From NCBI GenBank assembly GCA_021604545.1, contig BQJE01000006.1, positions 1-64,000 on the forward strand: a stretch of DNA of 64,000 nt, read 5' to 3'. The stretch's first letter is position 1; each line of letters opens with the position of its first letter. Below, piece by piece: positions 44,734-54,479 of the stretch. The translations under genes were made by a program, and so were the position numbers. This DNA comes from Micavibrio sp. Lineage in GTDB: Bacteria; Pseudomonadota; Alphaproteobacteria; Micavibrionales; Micavibrionaceae. Under the pieces are notes generated by a model that searched no databases, had not been told where the DNA came from, and was given only the letters and a program-made list of their open reading frames with translations.

Positions 44734-46359
44734 TTGCATTTAACTGGCGCGGTCTGCCTTTTGCTCTGGGGCACACGGATGGTCCGCACCGGTTTCAGCC
44801 GCGCCTATGGTGCCCGGTTGCAAAAAATCATCGCCAGCGGCACACGCAACCGCTTTAGCGCCTTTGCCGCCGGGGCCGGCGTCACCATCATTTTGCAAAG
44901 CGCCACGGCCACGGCGTTGATCCTCAATTCCTTTGTCAGCAAAAAGATGATTGGCACCAGCGCGGCACTGGCCGTCATGATCGGCGCGGATATCAGCACG
45001 ACCATGGTCGCACAGGTTCTAAGCCTCGATCTGTCCTGGCTGTCGCCCGCCATCTTATCCGTGGGCATTATCTTTCATATGAGCAATGAGCGCGGCGGCC
45101 GCAAGCGCCACCTCGCCCGCGTGCTCATCGGTCTTGGCCTAATGCTGCTGGCGCTGAGCCTCATCCGTGAAGCCGCAGAGCCTTTGCAAAATTCGGAAGC
45201 TCTACCGCTTATTCTTGCACCGCTGAATAACGAGCCGTTCCTTGCCATTCTTGTCGCAACGATGATCAGCCTGCTGCTCCATTCCTCGCTGGCCAGCGTT
45301 TTGCTGTTTGCTTCTTTTGCTGCTGGCGGCATTATTCCGGTGCAGCTTGGCCTGTACCTTATATTGGGCTCGAATATCGGCAGTATCTTTGTGCCCTATT
45401 TTGCATCCCATAAAGGTAATCCGGCGACGCGACGCATTCCAACAGGCAATCTGCTGATGCGCTTTGTGACCATCGCCGTCATCCTGCCGTTTATGGCGAT
45501 CATCCCCGGCCATCTTGAACAGATCAGCCCGGACCCCTTACGCATGTTAGTGAATTTTCACACTGCATTTAATATTCTGCTCGCGCTGATCTTTATACCG
45601 CTGCTCACACCTTTTGCATGGCTGTGCGAAAAACTTGTGCCGGATACAGATAAAAAAGACGACCCGTCTGCGCCGCAATATCTCGATGAAAACGCCTTGG
45701 GCACACCGGTAATCGCCCTGGCCAGTGCCGCACGCGAAACCCTGCGCATGGCAGAAATCGTTGAAAAAATGATCAGCAAAACGATCAAGGCTTTTGAGGC
45801 CAATGACGAAAAACTGGCTGCCAACATCAGAAAACAGGAAGAAACCGTCGACACCCTCTATAGTGCCATCAAGCTTTACATGACCAAATTATCACAGGAA
45901 TCTCTCGACCCGAAAGAGGCTGATCGTTACGTGCAGATTTTGACCTTCTCAACCAATCTCGAACATGTCGGCGACATCATTGATAAAAACCTGATGGACT
46001 CCGCACTAAAGAAAGCTAAGAAGCAGGAGAAGTTTTCCAAGAAAGGTTTTGAAGAAATTAAATCGGTTCACGATCAGGTGTTAAAAAACATCCGCATGGC
46101 ACAAACGATTTTCCTCTCGGAGGATCCCAAGCTTGCCCGCCAGTTAGTCAAAGAAAAGAAAAGCATGCGCGAAGCGGAGATTGAAAGCTCGGTGCTGCAT
46201 TTCGAAAGGCTGCGCCAGAAAACACCGGAAACCATGGCGACGTCTTCGCTACATCTCGACGTCATCCGCGATTACCGCCGCATCAATTCATACATTACGT
46301 CGGTGGCTTATGCGATCATCGAAAACGCTGAAAAATATAAAGATCAGCGGAGCGAATAA
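44734..46359 (+). CDS. Na/Pi cotransporter family protein (PhoU-like C-terminus)
   Basis: 541 aa. About 8-9 membrane helices with the duplicated family motif (GVTIILQSATATALILNSF; ISLLLHSSLASVLLF), each with the QS/HS turn that binds phosphate and sodium. Residues from about 330 are a helical PhoU-like domain (RETLRMAEIVEKMISK, LTFSTNLEHVGDIID). It likely takes up phosphate with sodium and senses it. I give the first usual start codon (TTG at 44734), but a GGAG site sits 7 nt before an in-frame ATC at 44713, and the seven extra residues (TISAILL) would complete the first helix. Confidence 0.85.
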   Translation: MHLTGAVCLLLWGTRMVRTGFSRAYGARLQKIIASGTRNRFSAFAAGAGVTIILQSATATALILNSFVSKKMIGTSAALAVMIGADISTTMVAQVLSLDLSWLSPAILSVGIIFHMSNERGGRKRHLARVLIGLGLMLLALSLIREAAEPLQNSEALPLILAPLNNEPFLAILVATMISLLLHSSLASVLLFASFAAGGIIPVQLGLYLILGSNIGSIFVPYFASHKGNPATRRIPTGNLLMRFVTIAVILPFMAIIPGHLEQISPDPLRMLVNFHTAFNILLALIFIPLLTPFAWLCEKLVPDTDKKDDPSAPQYLDENALGTPVIALASAARETLRMAEIVEKMISKTIKAFEANDEKLAANIRKQEETVDTLYSAIKLYMTKLSQESLDPKEADRYVQILTFSTNLEHVGDIIDKNLMDSALKKAKKQEKFSKKGFEEIKSVHDQVLKNIRMAQTIFLSEDPKLARQLVKEKKSMREAEIESSVLHFERLRQKTPETMATSSLHLDVIRDYRRINSYITSVAYAIIENAEKYKDQRSE

Positions 46360-46361
46360 AG

Positions 46362-46790
46362 TCATATCAGACCTAAATCCCGTAATTCCGCTTCCATCTC
46401 TGCCGGGGGCAAATCCTCATTGGCCTGCAATATCCCTATATCCGGCGGCACGTTCGTAGTCTCCAGATACCGCCAGCCCTGAAAGGCCTTACGTGGCACG
46501 GAAACCGTGCGGATAATCTTCGGGGCGACCATAATCAGGCAATAACGACCGTCCTGTTTATCCTCCATCACCTCCAACCCAACGATTTCCTGCCGACAGA
46601 GAATATGATTTTTGATAACACGGTAAAGCGAGCCGCCATCCATGGTCTCACCTTCCCGCCGCGGCTTGTGACGCGTACGCACCGGAATCGCCCGACCACC
46701 CTCATAATCAATGGCATATTTCTGCTGATTTTCAGCAAAATGCGTAAGATCGTGGACGCCAACAACGAGTTTAATCAAATGAACGGTCAT
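46362..46790 (-). CDS. DUF1489 family protein
   Basis: 142 aa, the usual size of this alphaproteobacterial family. The start [18 protein letters not shown] and the blocks [18 protein letters not shown] and [12 protein letters not shown] match what I know of the family. Cytoplasmic, function unknown. There is no ribosome site; a promoter with its -10 box 6 nt before this ATG makes a leaderless message likely. It converges on the Na/Pi cotransporter gene (2-bp gap). Confidence 0.82.
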   Translation of the reverse strand: MTVHLIKLVVGVHDLTHFAENQQKYAIDYEGGRAIPVRTRHKPRREGETMDGGSLYRVIKNHILCRQEIVGLEVMEDKQDGRYCLIMVAPKIIRTVSVPRKAFQGWRYLETTNVPPDIGILQANEDLPPAEMEAELRDLGLI

Positions 46791-46796
46791 AAACCC

Positions 46797-46824
46797 TATA
46801 TAAGACAATTCTCTGCTTTTACAA
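46797..46824 (-). promoter_or_regulatory. Promoter of the DUF1489 gene, predicted leaderless
   Basis: Minus strand TTGTAA, 16 bp, TATATA; then GGGTTT and the ATG at 46790. Confidence 0.55.
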
Positions 46825-46872
46825 AACCCAATAAAAACAGATAAAACTTGGGGTTTAATTCGGATCAACCAT

Positions 46873-46900
46873 TTCAACCCTGCATACCTGCTTATATAAT
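46873..46900 (+). promoter_or_regulatory. Predicted promoter of the polysaccharide export gene
   Basis: TTCAAC, 16 bp, TATAAT, giving a leader of about 30 nt before the start at 46936. Confidence 0.45.
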
Positions 46901-46935
46901 AAATTGCAGATTGCTAATTCAGCAAAGTGGTTTCC

Positions 46936-49476
46936 ATGGTCAGGTTCCTGACGATTTTTCTTTTGTGTTCTGTTTTGATTTCTACGCCCGCCAGCGCAGA
47001 ATCCCCTTTTCCTGTTGTCTCACCCTGGATGGATGAAGAGGAAGAAGATTTTAAAACGCCGGACCGGGAATTAGAACAAAGAAAAACAAAAGACAGAAGA
47101 AAGCCGCGCCAGCAGCGCAAAGAAAGTTTTTCTGAATCAAGACCGCCTCCACGATCTGCGCAAGCCGTTATCAAACAAAAACCTTCCGCCCTTGAAGATA
47201 TGTACTCGACCCGTATCGTCGATGAGCTTAACCAGTTCGGCTACGACCTCTTCGGCGTACCAACGCCGGAGACGCAAACTAAACTTGATAATGTTGCGTC
47301 CGTTCCCTCCGGTGCGGTGCAGGATGATTTTATTCTCAACACCAATGACGAGTTAGAAGTTGTCTTCAGCGGCCAGCGCACCGACCGCGGCACCTACAAA
47401 GTCAACGATCAGGGCTTACTGCTTATCAATGATTTTCCACCCATTCCTGCTGCCGGGCGTGCCATTGGACAAGTCCGCATTTCCATCGAAAATGCTGCAC
47501 AAAATCTACACAATACGCAGGCTTATATTTCGCTGGCATCCGTTCGTCAGATTGGCGTTCTGGTGGTTGGTCATGTCAAAAAACCAGGTCGCCAGACCCT
47601 CACCGTTTTTCACACCGTTCTCGACGCCCTGATGGAATCCGGCGGCGTTGGCAAGACCGGATCGCTGCGCCAGATCAAACTCGTGCGCAACGGGCGCGGA
47701 ACAATTGTTGATCTTTACGGCTTGCTGATGCATGGCAGTACCAATATGGATTTACGCTTGCGCGATGGCGACCGCATCATCATCCCGCCGATTGGTCCCA
47801 CCGTAGCACTCGCCGGTCATATCAAACGCCCCGGCATTTATGAGATTCTTCCCGCCATCAAAGGTATGCGACACCAGCCAAAACAATCGAGTGAAAGGCT
47901 TTCGCTGAATGAAATGCTTGATCTGGGCGGCGGCGTTTTGTCCCCTGGTCAAAACAGATTTATGCGCCTTGATGTCACCCCACATGGCCGCGAAGTTGTC
48001 GATCAAATTCATGAGCCGTTTAAATCGCAATTCGGTGACGGCTCGGTCCTAATCGTGGCCAAGGGCCAGGAAAAACGCGCCAGCACCGTTGAACTGGTTG
48101 GTCACACCCGCCGCCCGGGAATTCATGCCTTGCTTGAAGTACCCACACTTTCCGCGCTTCTTGATGACGAACAAGTCCTCGGCCCCAAGGCCTACCCCCT
48201 CATTGGCGTCATTGAACGCTGGGATGAAAAACAAATGACCACCAAGCTGGTGGACTTCCCATTGCTGCTGGTATTAAAAGGCGATTATGACCGCAAACTC
48301 GAAGACGGCGATGTCGTTCATCTTTTTTCACGGCAGCAAATCTCTTCCCTGAAAGATAACAATCCCAAACTGCGTAAAGTATCGATGGGCTCCGCTGAGG
48401 ATGCTGACGATACGATTGTAGACGATCCGGTGATCGCTTCCTTCCTGAAGGAACGCGCAAGCTTTGTGCGCGGCGCCGTGCGCAATCCCGGCGCTTACCC
48501 GGTCGCCGACGGCATCACACTCGACAGTGTTCTGGCCGTGGCTGGTGGACTGGCATTAGAAGCCAATACCGGCAATATCGAGGTGACATCAGCCTTACAG
48601 GGCGAAGGACATCAGGTTGAGGGCCGGTCAGGCACCCGGCGTATCCGCGTCAATTTCCGTGAAACCAATCCTCAGAATGTGTCGATCGGAGCTGGCGATG
48701 CTGTGCGCGTAAATCAGAAATTCAAAAAGGTCGAAGACAAAAGCGTCCTTGTCATTGGCGAAGTTTCCCATCCCGGCCGCTACGATCTTGTGCCCGGTGA
48801 TAAAATGTCCGACCTCATCCGCCGCGCCGGTGGTATGTCGCGTCAAGCCTATCCTGATGGTGCCGTCTTTAGTCGCGAAAGCGAACGCAAAGCCGAAGAG
48901 TCACGTTTCCGCGCCGCCGCCCGTGACATGGAACGCGCCATTGCTGTCGCCGTTGAAAAAGATGAAGATGGCCCCGACACCACGCAAATTGCCATGGCCC
49001 GCGATCTGGCCGCTGAACTACGCGAAGTGCAGGCTGTAGGCCGCATTACCGTTGAATCTGATCCGGCGGTTTTGTCCGTACAACCCGAGCTGGATATGCT
49101 TTTGGAATCCGGCGATCGTCTCTACATTCCCAAACGCCCTTTGACGGTCAAGGTGAATGGCGAGGTTTTATCTCCCGCCAGTTTACAATTCCGCAGTGAA
49201 AAAGATCCGGGCGATTATATTGATCAGGCTGGTGGCTTTACCTTCCATGCTGACAAAGACCGTACCTTTGTATTGTATCCCGATGGCAGCGCCCAACCTT
49301 TGCAGGTCAGCGCGTGGAATCACAAGGCGTCCTTTATTCCGCCCGGCAGCACAATCGTCGTGCCGCGCGATCCGAAGCCGTTTGACTTTATTACCACAGC
49401 AAAAGACATCAGCCAGATTTTATCCAATCTGGCGATTACCGCGATATTCCTCGATGATGTTCGGGATGATGATTAA
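46936..49476 (+). CDS. Polysaccharide export protein with multiple SLBB domains
   Basis: 846 aa, about twice the length of Wza. Signal peptide at the N-terminus (FLTIFLLCSVLISTPASA), a charged linker, a Poly_export domain about 130-220 (DELEVVFSGQRTDRGTYKV), then six SLBB-like units recognised by GxVxxPG (VVGHVKKPGRQTL, LAGHIKRPGIYEI, LVGHTRRPGIHAL, VRGAVRNPGAYPV, VIGEVSHPGRYDL, VNGEVLSPASLQF). No lipobox. It should form the periplasmic/outer-membrane passage for a surface polysaccharide. GTG at 46927 is an alternative start. First gene of the 46.9-55.7 kb glycan cluster. Confidence 0.88.
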   Translation: MVRFLTIFLLCSVLISTPASAESPFPVVSPWMDEEEEDFKTPDRELEQRKTKDRRKPRQQRKESFSESRPPPRSAQAVIKQKPSALEDMYSTRIVDELNQFGYDLFGVPTPETQTKLDNVASVPSGAVQDDFILNTNDELEVVFSGQRTDRGTYKVNDQGLLLINDFPPIPAAGRAIGQVRISIENAAQNLHNTQAYISLASVRQIGVLVVGHVKKPGRQTLTVFHTVLDALMESGGVGKTGSLRQIKLVRNGRGTIVDLYGLLMHGSTNMDLRLRDGDRIIIPPIGPTVALAGHIKRPGIYEILPAIKGMRHQPKQSSERLSLNEMLDLGGGVLSPGQNRFMRLDVTPHGREVVDQIHEPFKSQFGDGSVLIVAKGQEKRASTVELVGHTRRPGIHALLEVPTLSALLDDEQVLGPKAYPLIGVIERWDEKQMTTKLVDFPLLLVLKGDYDRKLEDGDVVHLFSRQQISSLKDNNPKLRKVSMGSAEDADDTIVDDPVIASFLKERASFVRGAVRNPGAYPVADGITLDSVLAVAGGLALEANTGNIEVTSALQGEGHQVEGRSGTRRIRVNFRETNPQNVSIGAGDAVRVNQKFKKVEDKSVLVIGEVSHPGRYDLVPGDKMSDLIRRAGGMSRQAYPDGAVFSRESERKAEESRFRAAARDMERAIAVAVEKDEDGPDTTQIAMARDLAAELREVQAVGRITVESDPAVLSVQPELDMLLESGDRLYIPKRPLTVKVNGEVLSPASLQFRSEKDPGDYIDQAGGFTFHADKDRTFVLYPDGSAQPLQVSAWNHKASFIPPGSTIVVPRDPKPFDFITTAKDISQILSNLAITAIFLDDVRDDD

Positions 49477-49478
49477 GA

Positions 49479-50579
49479 TTAAGGAGCAGCAGTAACCAGA
49501 TTGGGCGCAGAACCGCCGGGTTGAAGCTCTAGAGTAACATCCATGCCAAGCGTAGCAGCTTGTGGTTTCTGCATGTCACTCCATATTTCCTGGCCTTTTT
49601 CTGTTGTTGCCAGACCCGGCAAGCTTGAAATATCTGTGTAATAGGTATGACCATTTCCTTTTATTTCTACAAACGCCCCATTGGGCACGTCGTCATGGTT
49701 CGCCAGCTCTCCGGTATTGACCGCAGGATCTACTGCGGTAAACAATGTTACGGTTGGACTGTCACCAACATTTTTCGTGACCTCGGCACTCGTAACATAG
49801 CCCCGCTGTATCATATGCCCATCATCGGGGTCCCTTTCGAAGGCGCCCATCTCGCCATGCGTGTCCGTCGGCGTTAAATCGAACAACTCGCTTTGCGTTA
49901 GCTCTATCTCTTGATTAACACCATAAACATTAGGCCCAGCCTTAACTTCAGCAGCAACATTAACTTCAGTCTCAAGGGCCTTAAAATCGACATCAACATC
50001 GAATCCGTTGACAATCTCCACCGCATTTTTTGCAAAGACAGAGGCTTTATTGTCTAACCCCGCCTCGTCTTTAACCGCATACACCTGACCGGCTACATAC
50101 TCTTTAAATCTAGTTTCTTGCTCAGGGCCCTCAAAATTAAGGACACCATCGGCTTCCAGATCGATCAGCGCATCGCCTATGTTCATAGCAAGTCTATCAG
50201 CAATAACGTCTTGGGCAGTCATACCCTCAGGGATAACTTCACCAGGCTCCAAACCAGACTTTTCGAATGCCTCTTTAAACATCTCTTTGAAATTTGCTGT
50301 GGCAATCTTATCCATCTTCTGCTGCTGAGCGACTTCTTCCGGGGTCTTCGGTGTCTCGGGAACAGGCTTATCAAGAAAACCCAGGAACTTGTACATGAAA
50401 TCACCCAAACCTGAATTTGGATACTTCTCGTCCAGAATTTTTTTTATGTTCTGCGAATTCAGAGCAGATTTGACATCATCCTTAGTCTTAATATTCTGAA
50501 TGTCTCGTTGCTTTTCCTGCAGCAGATTCGCCACAGTATTATCCTTAGGTTTGGAATTTTGTTGTGGCTTATCAGCCAT
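49479..50579 (-). CDS. Hypothetical acidic 366-aa protein
   Basis: No family recognised. AGAGGGTAGTGAT precedes the ATG. No signal peptide or membrane helix. The N-terminal third is polar and helical (NLLQEKQRDIQNIKTKDDV), a middle part has an EF-hand-like phrase (DLEADGVLNFEG) that is too degenerate to call, and the C-terminal half is beta-rich (VTLFTAVDPAVNTGELAN). It interrupts the glycan cluster on the other strand and ends 2 bp from the export gene. The unusual composition (rich in D, E, K, few W) might suit a secreted type I substrate. Confidence 0.6.
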   Translation of the reverse strand: MADKPQQNSKPKDNTVANLLQEKQRDIQNIKTKDDVKSALNSQNIKKILDEKYPNSGLGDFMYKFLGFLDKPVPETPKTPEEVAQQQKMDKIATANFKEMFKEAFEKSGLEPGEVIPEGMTAQDVIADRLAMNIGDALIDLEADGVLNFEGPEQETRFKEYVAGQVYAVKDEAGLDNKASVFAKNAVEIVNGFDVDVDFKALETEVNVAAEVKAGPNVYGVNQEIELTQSELFDLTPTDTHGEMGAFERDPDDGHMIQRGYVTSAEVTKNVGDSPTVTLFTAVDPAVNTGELANHDDVPNGAFVEIKGNGHTYYTDISSLPGLATTEKGQEIWSDMQKPQAATLGMDVTLELQPGGSAPNLVTAAP

Positions 50580-50704
50580 ATCACTACCCTCTTACCGTAT
50601 TAGCTCTTTGTTTTTGCGGACTTTTTAATACTCTAGCCGCTTTGCTCGTAACTGATATTATGACATAATCGTTAATATTTTACCAATTTGAGCGCCTTTG
50701 GAAA

Positions 50705-51496
50705 ATGTCTAAAAAACTACTTTTCTCAATAATAACAGTCACTTGTAATAATATTGCCGGCTTAAAACGCACGGCCAAATCTATAGAAATACAGGAATTT
50801 CAGGATTATGAGTGGATTGTCATCGACGGCGCCTCAAATGACGGTAGCAGCGAGTGGCTCAAGCTATCAAAAGCGAACTGGACATCAGAAGAAGATGACG
50901 GCATTTATCACGCCATGAACAAGGGCATGAAGCGCGGCAGCGGACAATATCTTTTATTCCTCAATGCCGGTGACATTCTGGCGGGAAAGAACGTGCTTGA
51001 ACATTTAGCCCAGGAAATTGCCAACGAACCCATAGAACCTGATTTTGTGTATGGTGACTCTCTTGAAAGCAACAAGAACAACAAACCGATACGCAAACCT
51101 GCACGTTCACATGAACAAGTCGTGTCGGGTATGTTCACCCATCATCAGGCAATGCTGTACAAGCGTGAGGCACTTGCGAATTTACGCTACAGTCCACTTT
51201 ACGACATCGCTGCCGATTATGATTTCACAATGCGCTTTCTAAAGCAGGCAAAGAATATTCTGTACTGCAAATACCCCGTCTGCGTGTTTGAACCGGGCGG
51301 TGTGTCACAGAGGAAGGCGCTTCAAGGCCGGGCCGAACAATTCCAGATCCGCAAAAACCTCGGCACTAAAGATTCCGTGAATGCCGCTGTTTTTGTAGCC
51401 CAGACCATTGCCTGGAATTTTCGCAAGATTTTTCCATCACTGTATTGGAAAGCTAAGAGCGGGAAGAAATCATCCGGTAGTAAATCAAACGACTGA
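50705..51496 (+). CDS. Family 2 glycosyltransferase
   Basis: 263 aa GT-A glycosyltransferase. N-terminal FSIITVTCNNIAGLKRTAKS and IVIDGASNDGSSEWL hold the nucleotide-binding loop; SEEDDGIYHAMNKGMKRGSG and FLNAGDIL supply the metal-binding acidic motif; DYDFTMRF is the later acceptor-side motif. It is like colanic-acid or O-antigen transferases of the WcaA/WcaE kind. Sugar and acceptor unknown. The tail overlaps the convergent next gene by 44 bp. Confidence 0.88.
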   Translation: MSKKLLFSIITVTCNNIAGLKRTAKSIEIQEFQDYEWIVIDGASNDGSSEWLKLSKANWTSEEDDGIYHAMNKGMKRGSGQYLLFLNAGDILAGKNVLEHLAQEIANEPIEPDFVYGDSLESNKNNKPIRKPARSHEQVVSGMFTHHQAMLYKREALANLRYSPLYDIAADYDFTMRFLKQAKNILYCKYPVCVFEPGGVSQRKALQGRAEQFQIRKNLGTKDSVNAAVFVAQTIAWNFRKIFPSLYWKAKSGKKSSGSKSND

Positions 51497-52304
51497 GCGC
51501 AAAATCAAAACCCGCGCGACCGTCAAAAATACCGCCTTTGAAAAGATAGCTATGGAGAAAGGCTATGGTCGGCCGGAACGGGATCGCGCGGAACAATCCC
51601 TTGATCAAAGAACGAGTGGTTGATACCTCACCGGGCCATGCTCTTTTTTTGTTCATCGCCACTTCCCAATCAGCATAGCGCTCATGACGCCTAAGCCAGC
51701 TCTCCTTATCCTCATAAGCGTAATGCAATAAAGCGCTCTTAAGCTGTCCGATTGGCTCCCCCTTACAGACATCCCGTAACACTGGCTGGTAATGGCCTTC
51801 AATCTCCCCCATACCGGGCATATCCAGATCATCAATCACCGGAAAACAAACCTTGCGCCGGTCAAGCAGACAGAGCTTGTTATTACGCAGTCCATAGCGC
51901 AGCATTTTATTCTGCCAGTGATAACGACCCTGCACGAAATACCCGGCGCAGGGCGGCTCGCCTTCAAACAAAGACGCTATCTCGTCCGTCAACTCTTGCG
52001 TTACCACCTCATCGGCATCGACGAAAAACACCCAGTTATTTTTAAGAGAAAGATGATCAAGGCACCATTGCCGCTTTTTCGGATAGCGTCCGTCCCATGA
52101 AAAATTTTCAACGCGCGCGCCGCATTCTGCAGAAATTTTCTGCGTTGCATCTATGCTATTTGAATCAACAACAATGATCTCATTAAATGCGGACAAAGCC
52201 TCCAGACAGCGCCTTATGTTGCGCTGCTCGTTTTTGGTAACAACGATTGCACTGACCGGAATTGCTCTTCCGCCCTCATTCCGAGACATGATGGGTCTTG
52301 CCAT
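51453..52304 (-). CDS. Family 2 glycosyltransferase (LPS core type)
   Basis: 283 aa. VSAIVVTKNEQRNIRRCLEAL and EIIVVDSNSIDATQKI at the N-terminus, FFVDADEVV as the DxD metal site, then the motif YYxx-rich end (LHYAYEDKESWLRRHERYADWE). Like WaaE/KdtX enzymes that add a sugar to the LPS inner core. It starts inside the end of the Wzz gene; an alternative ATG is five codons on. Last gene of the minus-strand run wzy/waaL - GT4 - wzz - this gene. Confidence 0.87.
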   Translation of the reverse strand: MARPIMSRNEGGRAIPVSAIVVTKNEQRNIRRCLEALSAFNEIIVVDSNSIDATQKISAECGARVENFSWDGRYPKKRQWCLDHLSLKNNWVFFVDADEVVTQELTDEIASLFEGEPPCAGYFVQGRYHWQNKMLRYGLRNNKLCLLDRRKVCFPVIDDLDMPGMGEIEGHYQPVLRDVCKGEPIGQLKSALLHYAYEDKESWLRRHERYADWEVAMNKKRAWPGEVSTTRSLIKGLFRAIPFRPTIAFLHSYLFKGGIFDGRAGFDFALSRLIYYRMISSRS

Positions 52305-53232
52305 GGGAGGTCTTAATGGTGTTTTCGTTGCTGAGATTTTGTGGCTTAATCCAGCTTGGATGGCGTACGCTTACGGTTGCCACGCGCGGCTTGCGTTTCG
52401 CCGCCAACTCCTCGCGAATACTAAAAATAACAAACCCCATTAATGCCCCTGCTATAGCAAAAACACTAAAGAGAAAGAACGGGTCAGGCCAATACGGCTT
52501 GACACTACTTGATGCAGGCTCTACGACCGCCGCTGCATAAGGCTGTTCAATCGATACCAGCATGCGCAACCGTTCTTGCTCGAGTAGTAATGTCGTCAAA
52601 GCGCGCCGATGCTCAGGGTTCGATGTCGTAGCAACCGCATTTTTTAGATAACGAATACGGTCTTCTGTTTCCTCGCGAATGGTTTTGCGGATCAGGGCAT
52701 CACTCAGCACATGCAGCCGCTCAATAAAATAAGAAGCGAATTTACGATTGGGGTGCAAATAAACCATCCGGCGCAAAGTCGTATTGCCTACCGGCTCCAG
52801 AGCAACTTTATCAGCGACATACTCAGCAAGGGATTCCGGACTTAACTCTTCTTCCGATACTTTTGAAAAAGCAAACGCCCTATCCATACGCAAGCCTTTT
52901 TCTACATTGGGATCATCAAGCAACAACGCCGCCACTGAAGGCCCGTTATACATGCTTTCAAAGCGTAGGAAGTCTGACGAATTAGCAACACCAACGCGCT
53001 GCACCAGATAGCGAAGCGCAAAGAGACTATCATCCGCCAGTAGAGACGATACTTCTGCGCCATTCATTGGGCTGGCCGGAGAAACAATAATGCTGGCGCG
53101 ATAATAAGGCGTAGACAACGCAACCAAAGCAGCGGCAGCTACCAACCCGACAGCCACCATCAAAACAATATAAATCCGCGCCCGCCAGATATCACGGACA
53201 ACATCCACCAGTGTTTTTTCTTCGCTGCTCAT
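52276..53232 (-). CDS. Wzz/chain-length determinant-type protein
   Basis: 318 aa inner-membrane co-polymerase. Two helices: about 18-40 (IYIVLMVAVGLVAAAALVAL) and about 250-270 (FFLFSVFAIAGALMGFVIFSI), with a Pro-rich lead (KPYWPDPF) before the second, as in the family. The periplasmic part is helical with RIRYLKNAV and ALTTLLLEQERLRML. There is no kinase domain, so this is Wzz-like rather than Wzc. GGGGAGCTA precedes the ATG, whose first base belongs to the previous stop (TAATG). It sets the chain length of the polysaccharide. Confidence 0.85.
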   Translation of the reverse strand: MSSEEKTLVDVVRDIWRARIYIVLMVAVGLVAAAALVALSTPYYRASIIVSPASPMNGAEVSSLLADDSLFALRYLVQRVGVANSSDFLRFESMYNGPSVAALLLDDPNVEKGLRMDRAFAFSKVSEEELSPESLAEYVADKVALEPVGNTTLRRMVYLHPNRKFASYFIERLHVLSDALIRKTIREETEDRIRYLKNAVATTSNPEHRRALTTLLLEQERLRMLVSIEQPYAAAVVEPASSSVKPYWPDPFFLFSVFAIAGALMGFVIFSIREELAAKRKPRVATVSVRHPSWIKPQNLSNENTIKTSHGKTHHVSE

Positions 53233-54479
53233 TAGCTCCCCGTCCTTTTGAAATCTTCTTCAACCACGTTCCAGGCGCGCTCCATCCAGGCTCTAATTGA
53301 TTGCTTCGGCATAAAGACTTTCCCGGCATTGGCCGCCCCACCCTGCGCAGCAAACCAGTCTTCACCGCTTGTCCTATAGTGAACGATAGCCCTTGCCAGA
53401 TCATCTGAATTGCCTTGCGGTATAATTATACCGGCCCCAAAGTCATGAATCATTTGCGCCGCTTCGCAATCTTCCGGTCCAACAAAAATGCAAGGCCGCT
53501 TGACCGCCATCGCCGCATAAATCTTACTGGGCACGACATACCCGGCGGCGGCTTCTTTCATAGAAACCAGGTGAATATCACCACTTTCCATCAGAGCCCG
53601 CAAATTACCGGCGGGCTGATAAGGCAAAAGACGAATGTTATCAAGCCGCCGTGCCGAACGCTCCTTCGCCACCGCATCAAAGCGCGGGCCATCACCAACA
53701 AAAATAAATTCAATCTCCGGGTATTCGACATTCAGTTTTTCTGCCGCATCAAGAATAGTTTCAACCGGGTGAGCCTGCCCGATATTTCCGGCATAAAGAA
53801 CTTTAAATTTTTGTCCTTCTTTCAAAAGCTCCTGATAGGGCTTTGCACCCTCCACCATTTCCACAGCATCATGGCCGTTTACAGATTTTGTATTGTTGTT
53901 CACGGGGCGCACCAATTCAAAATCCGGCCAATTGGGAATCATGGTGATATGTGCGGGGTCAATGCCGTCATCAGTTAATCGATGAGCCATACAACGCCCA
54001 ATAACAACAACCCGATCACAGGATTTTATTGCCCGGCGCGAAAGCGATTTAAACCACCCCAAAACAAAGTCCGGCACTTTAAAGCCCAGCGCCGGCAAAA
54101 CATCCGGATATAAATCCTGGCACCAATGCATATGATGGCTCTTTTTAAACCGCGCAACTATATTACCGACAAGAACCAGCATTGGCGGGTCTGTCATTGT
54201 CACCACAAGATGACGCTTTGATAAACGCAGTGCCGTCCACAGCATCTTGAGCCAAATCCAGCTATAGCCAAAAAGACCGGAGGGTTTCTCAGGCCCCTTG
54301 ATGCGGATAATCCGAACAGAGCCATCACGTTCCCTGGCCTTCTTTGGCCCGGTTGTAATAATGGTGACATGCCAACCTTCACGTGCAAAGCGGCGCGCCA
54401 GATCCCGCAAAATACGGCCTGTCGCCCCGCGCCCAGGCGGATACACACGATTCAGAAATAATATAGATGGTCTACGCAT
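53232..54479 (-). CDS. Family 4 glycosyltransferase (WbuB-like)
   Basis: 415 aa GT-B enzyme. N-terminal VYPPGRGATGRILRDLARRF, the hinge CQDLYPDVLPALGFK, the nucleotide-sugar site VLYAGNIGQAHPVETILDAA and FVGDGPRFDAVAK, and the C-terminal SKIYAAMAVKRPCIFVGPED with the E-x7-E-like end. It transfers a sugar in O-antigen or exopolysaccharide assembly. It overlaps the O-antigen ligase gene by 8 bp and wzz by 1-2 bp, so the four are co-translated. Confidence 0.88.
   Translation of the reverse strand: MRRPSILFLNRVYPPGRGATGRILRDLARRFAREGWHVTIITTGPKKARERDGSVRIIRIKGPEKPSGLFGYSWIWLKMLWTALRLSKRHLVVTMTDPPMLVLVGNIVARFKKSHHMHWCQDLYPDVLPALGFKVPDFVLGWFKSLSRRAIKSCDRVVVIGRCMAHRLTDDGIDPAHITMIPNWPDFELVRPVNNNTKSVNGHDAVEMVEGAKPYQELLKEGQKFKVLYAGNIGQAHPVETILDAAEKLNVEYPEIEFIFVGDGPRFDAVAKERSARRLDNIRLLPYQPAGNLRALMESGDIHLVSMKEAAAGYVVPSKIYAAMAVKRPCIFVGPEDCEAAQMIHDFGAGIIIPQGNSDDLARAIVHYRTSGEDWFAAQGGAANAGKVFMPKQSIRAWMERAWNVVEEDFKRTGS

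Noticed and set aside
50100-50180. EF-hand in the 366-aa protein (DLEADGVLNFEG)
   Set aside because: Only one loop-like stretch, and the calcium ligand spacing does not complete the 12-residue loop.
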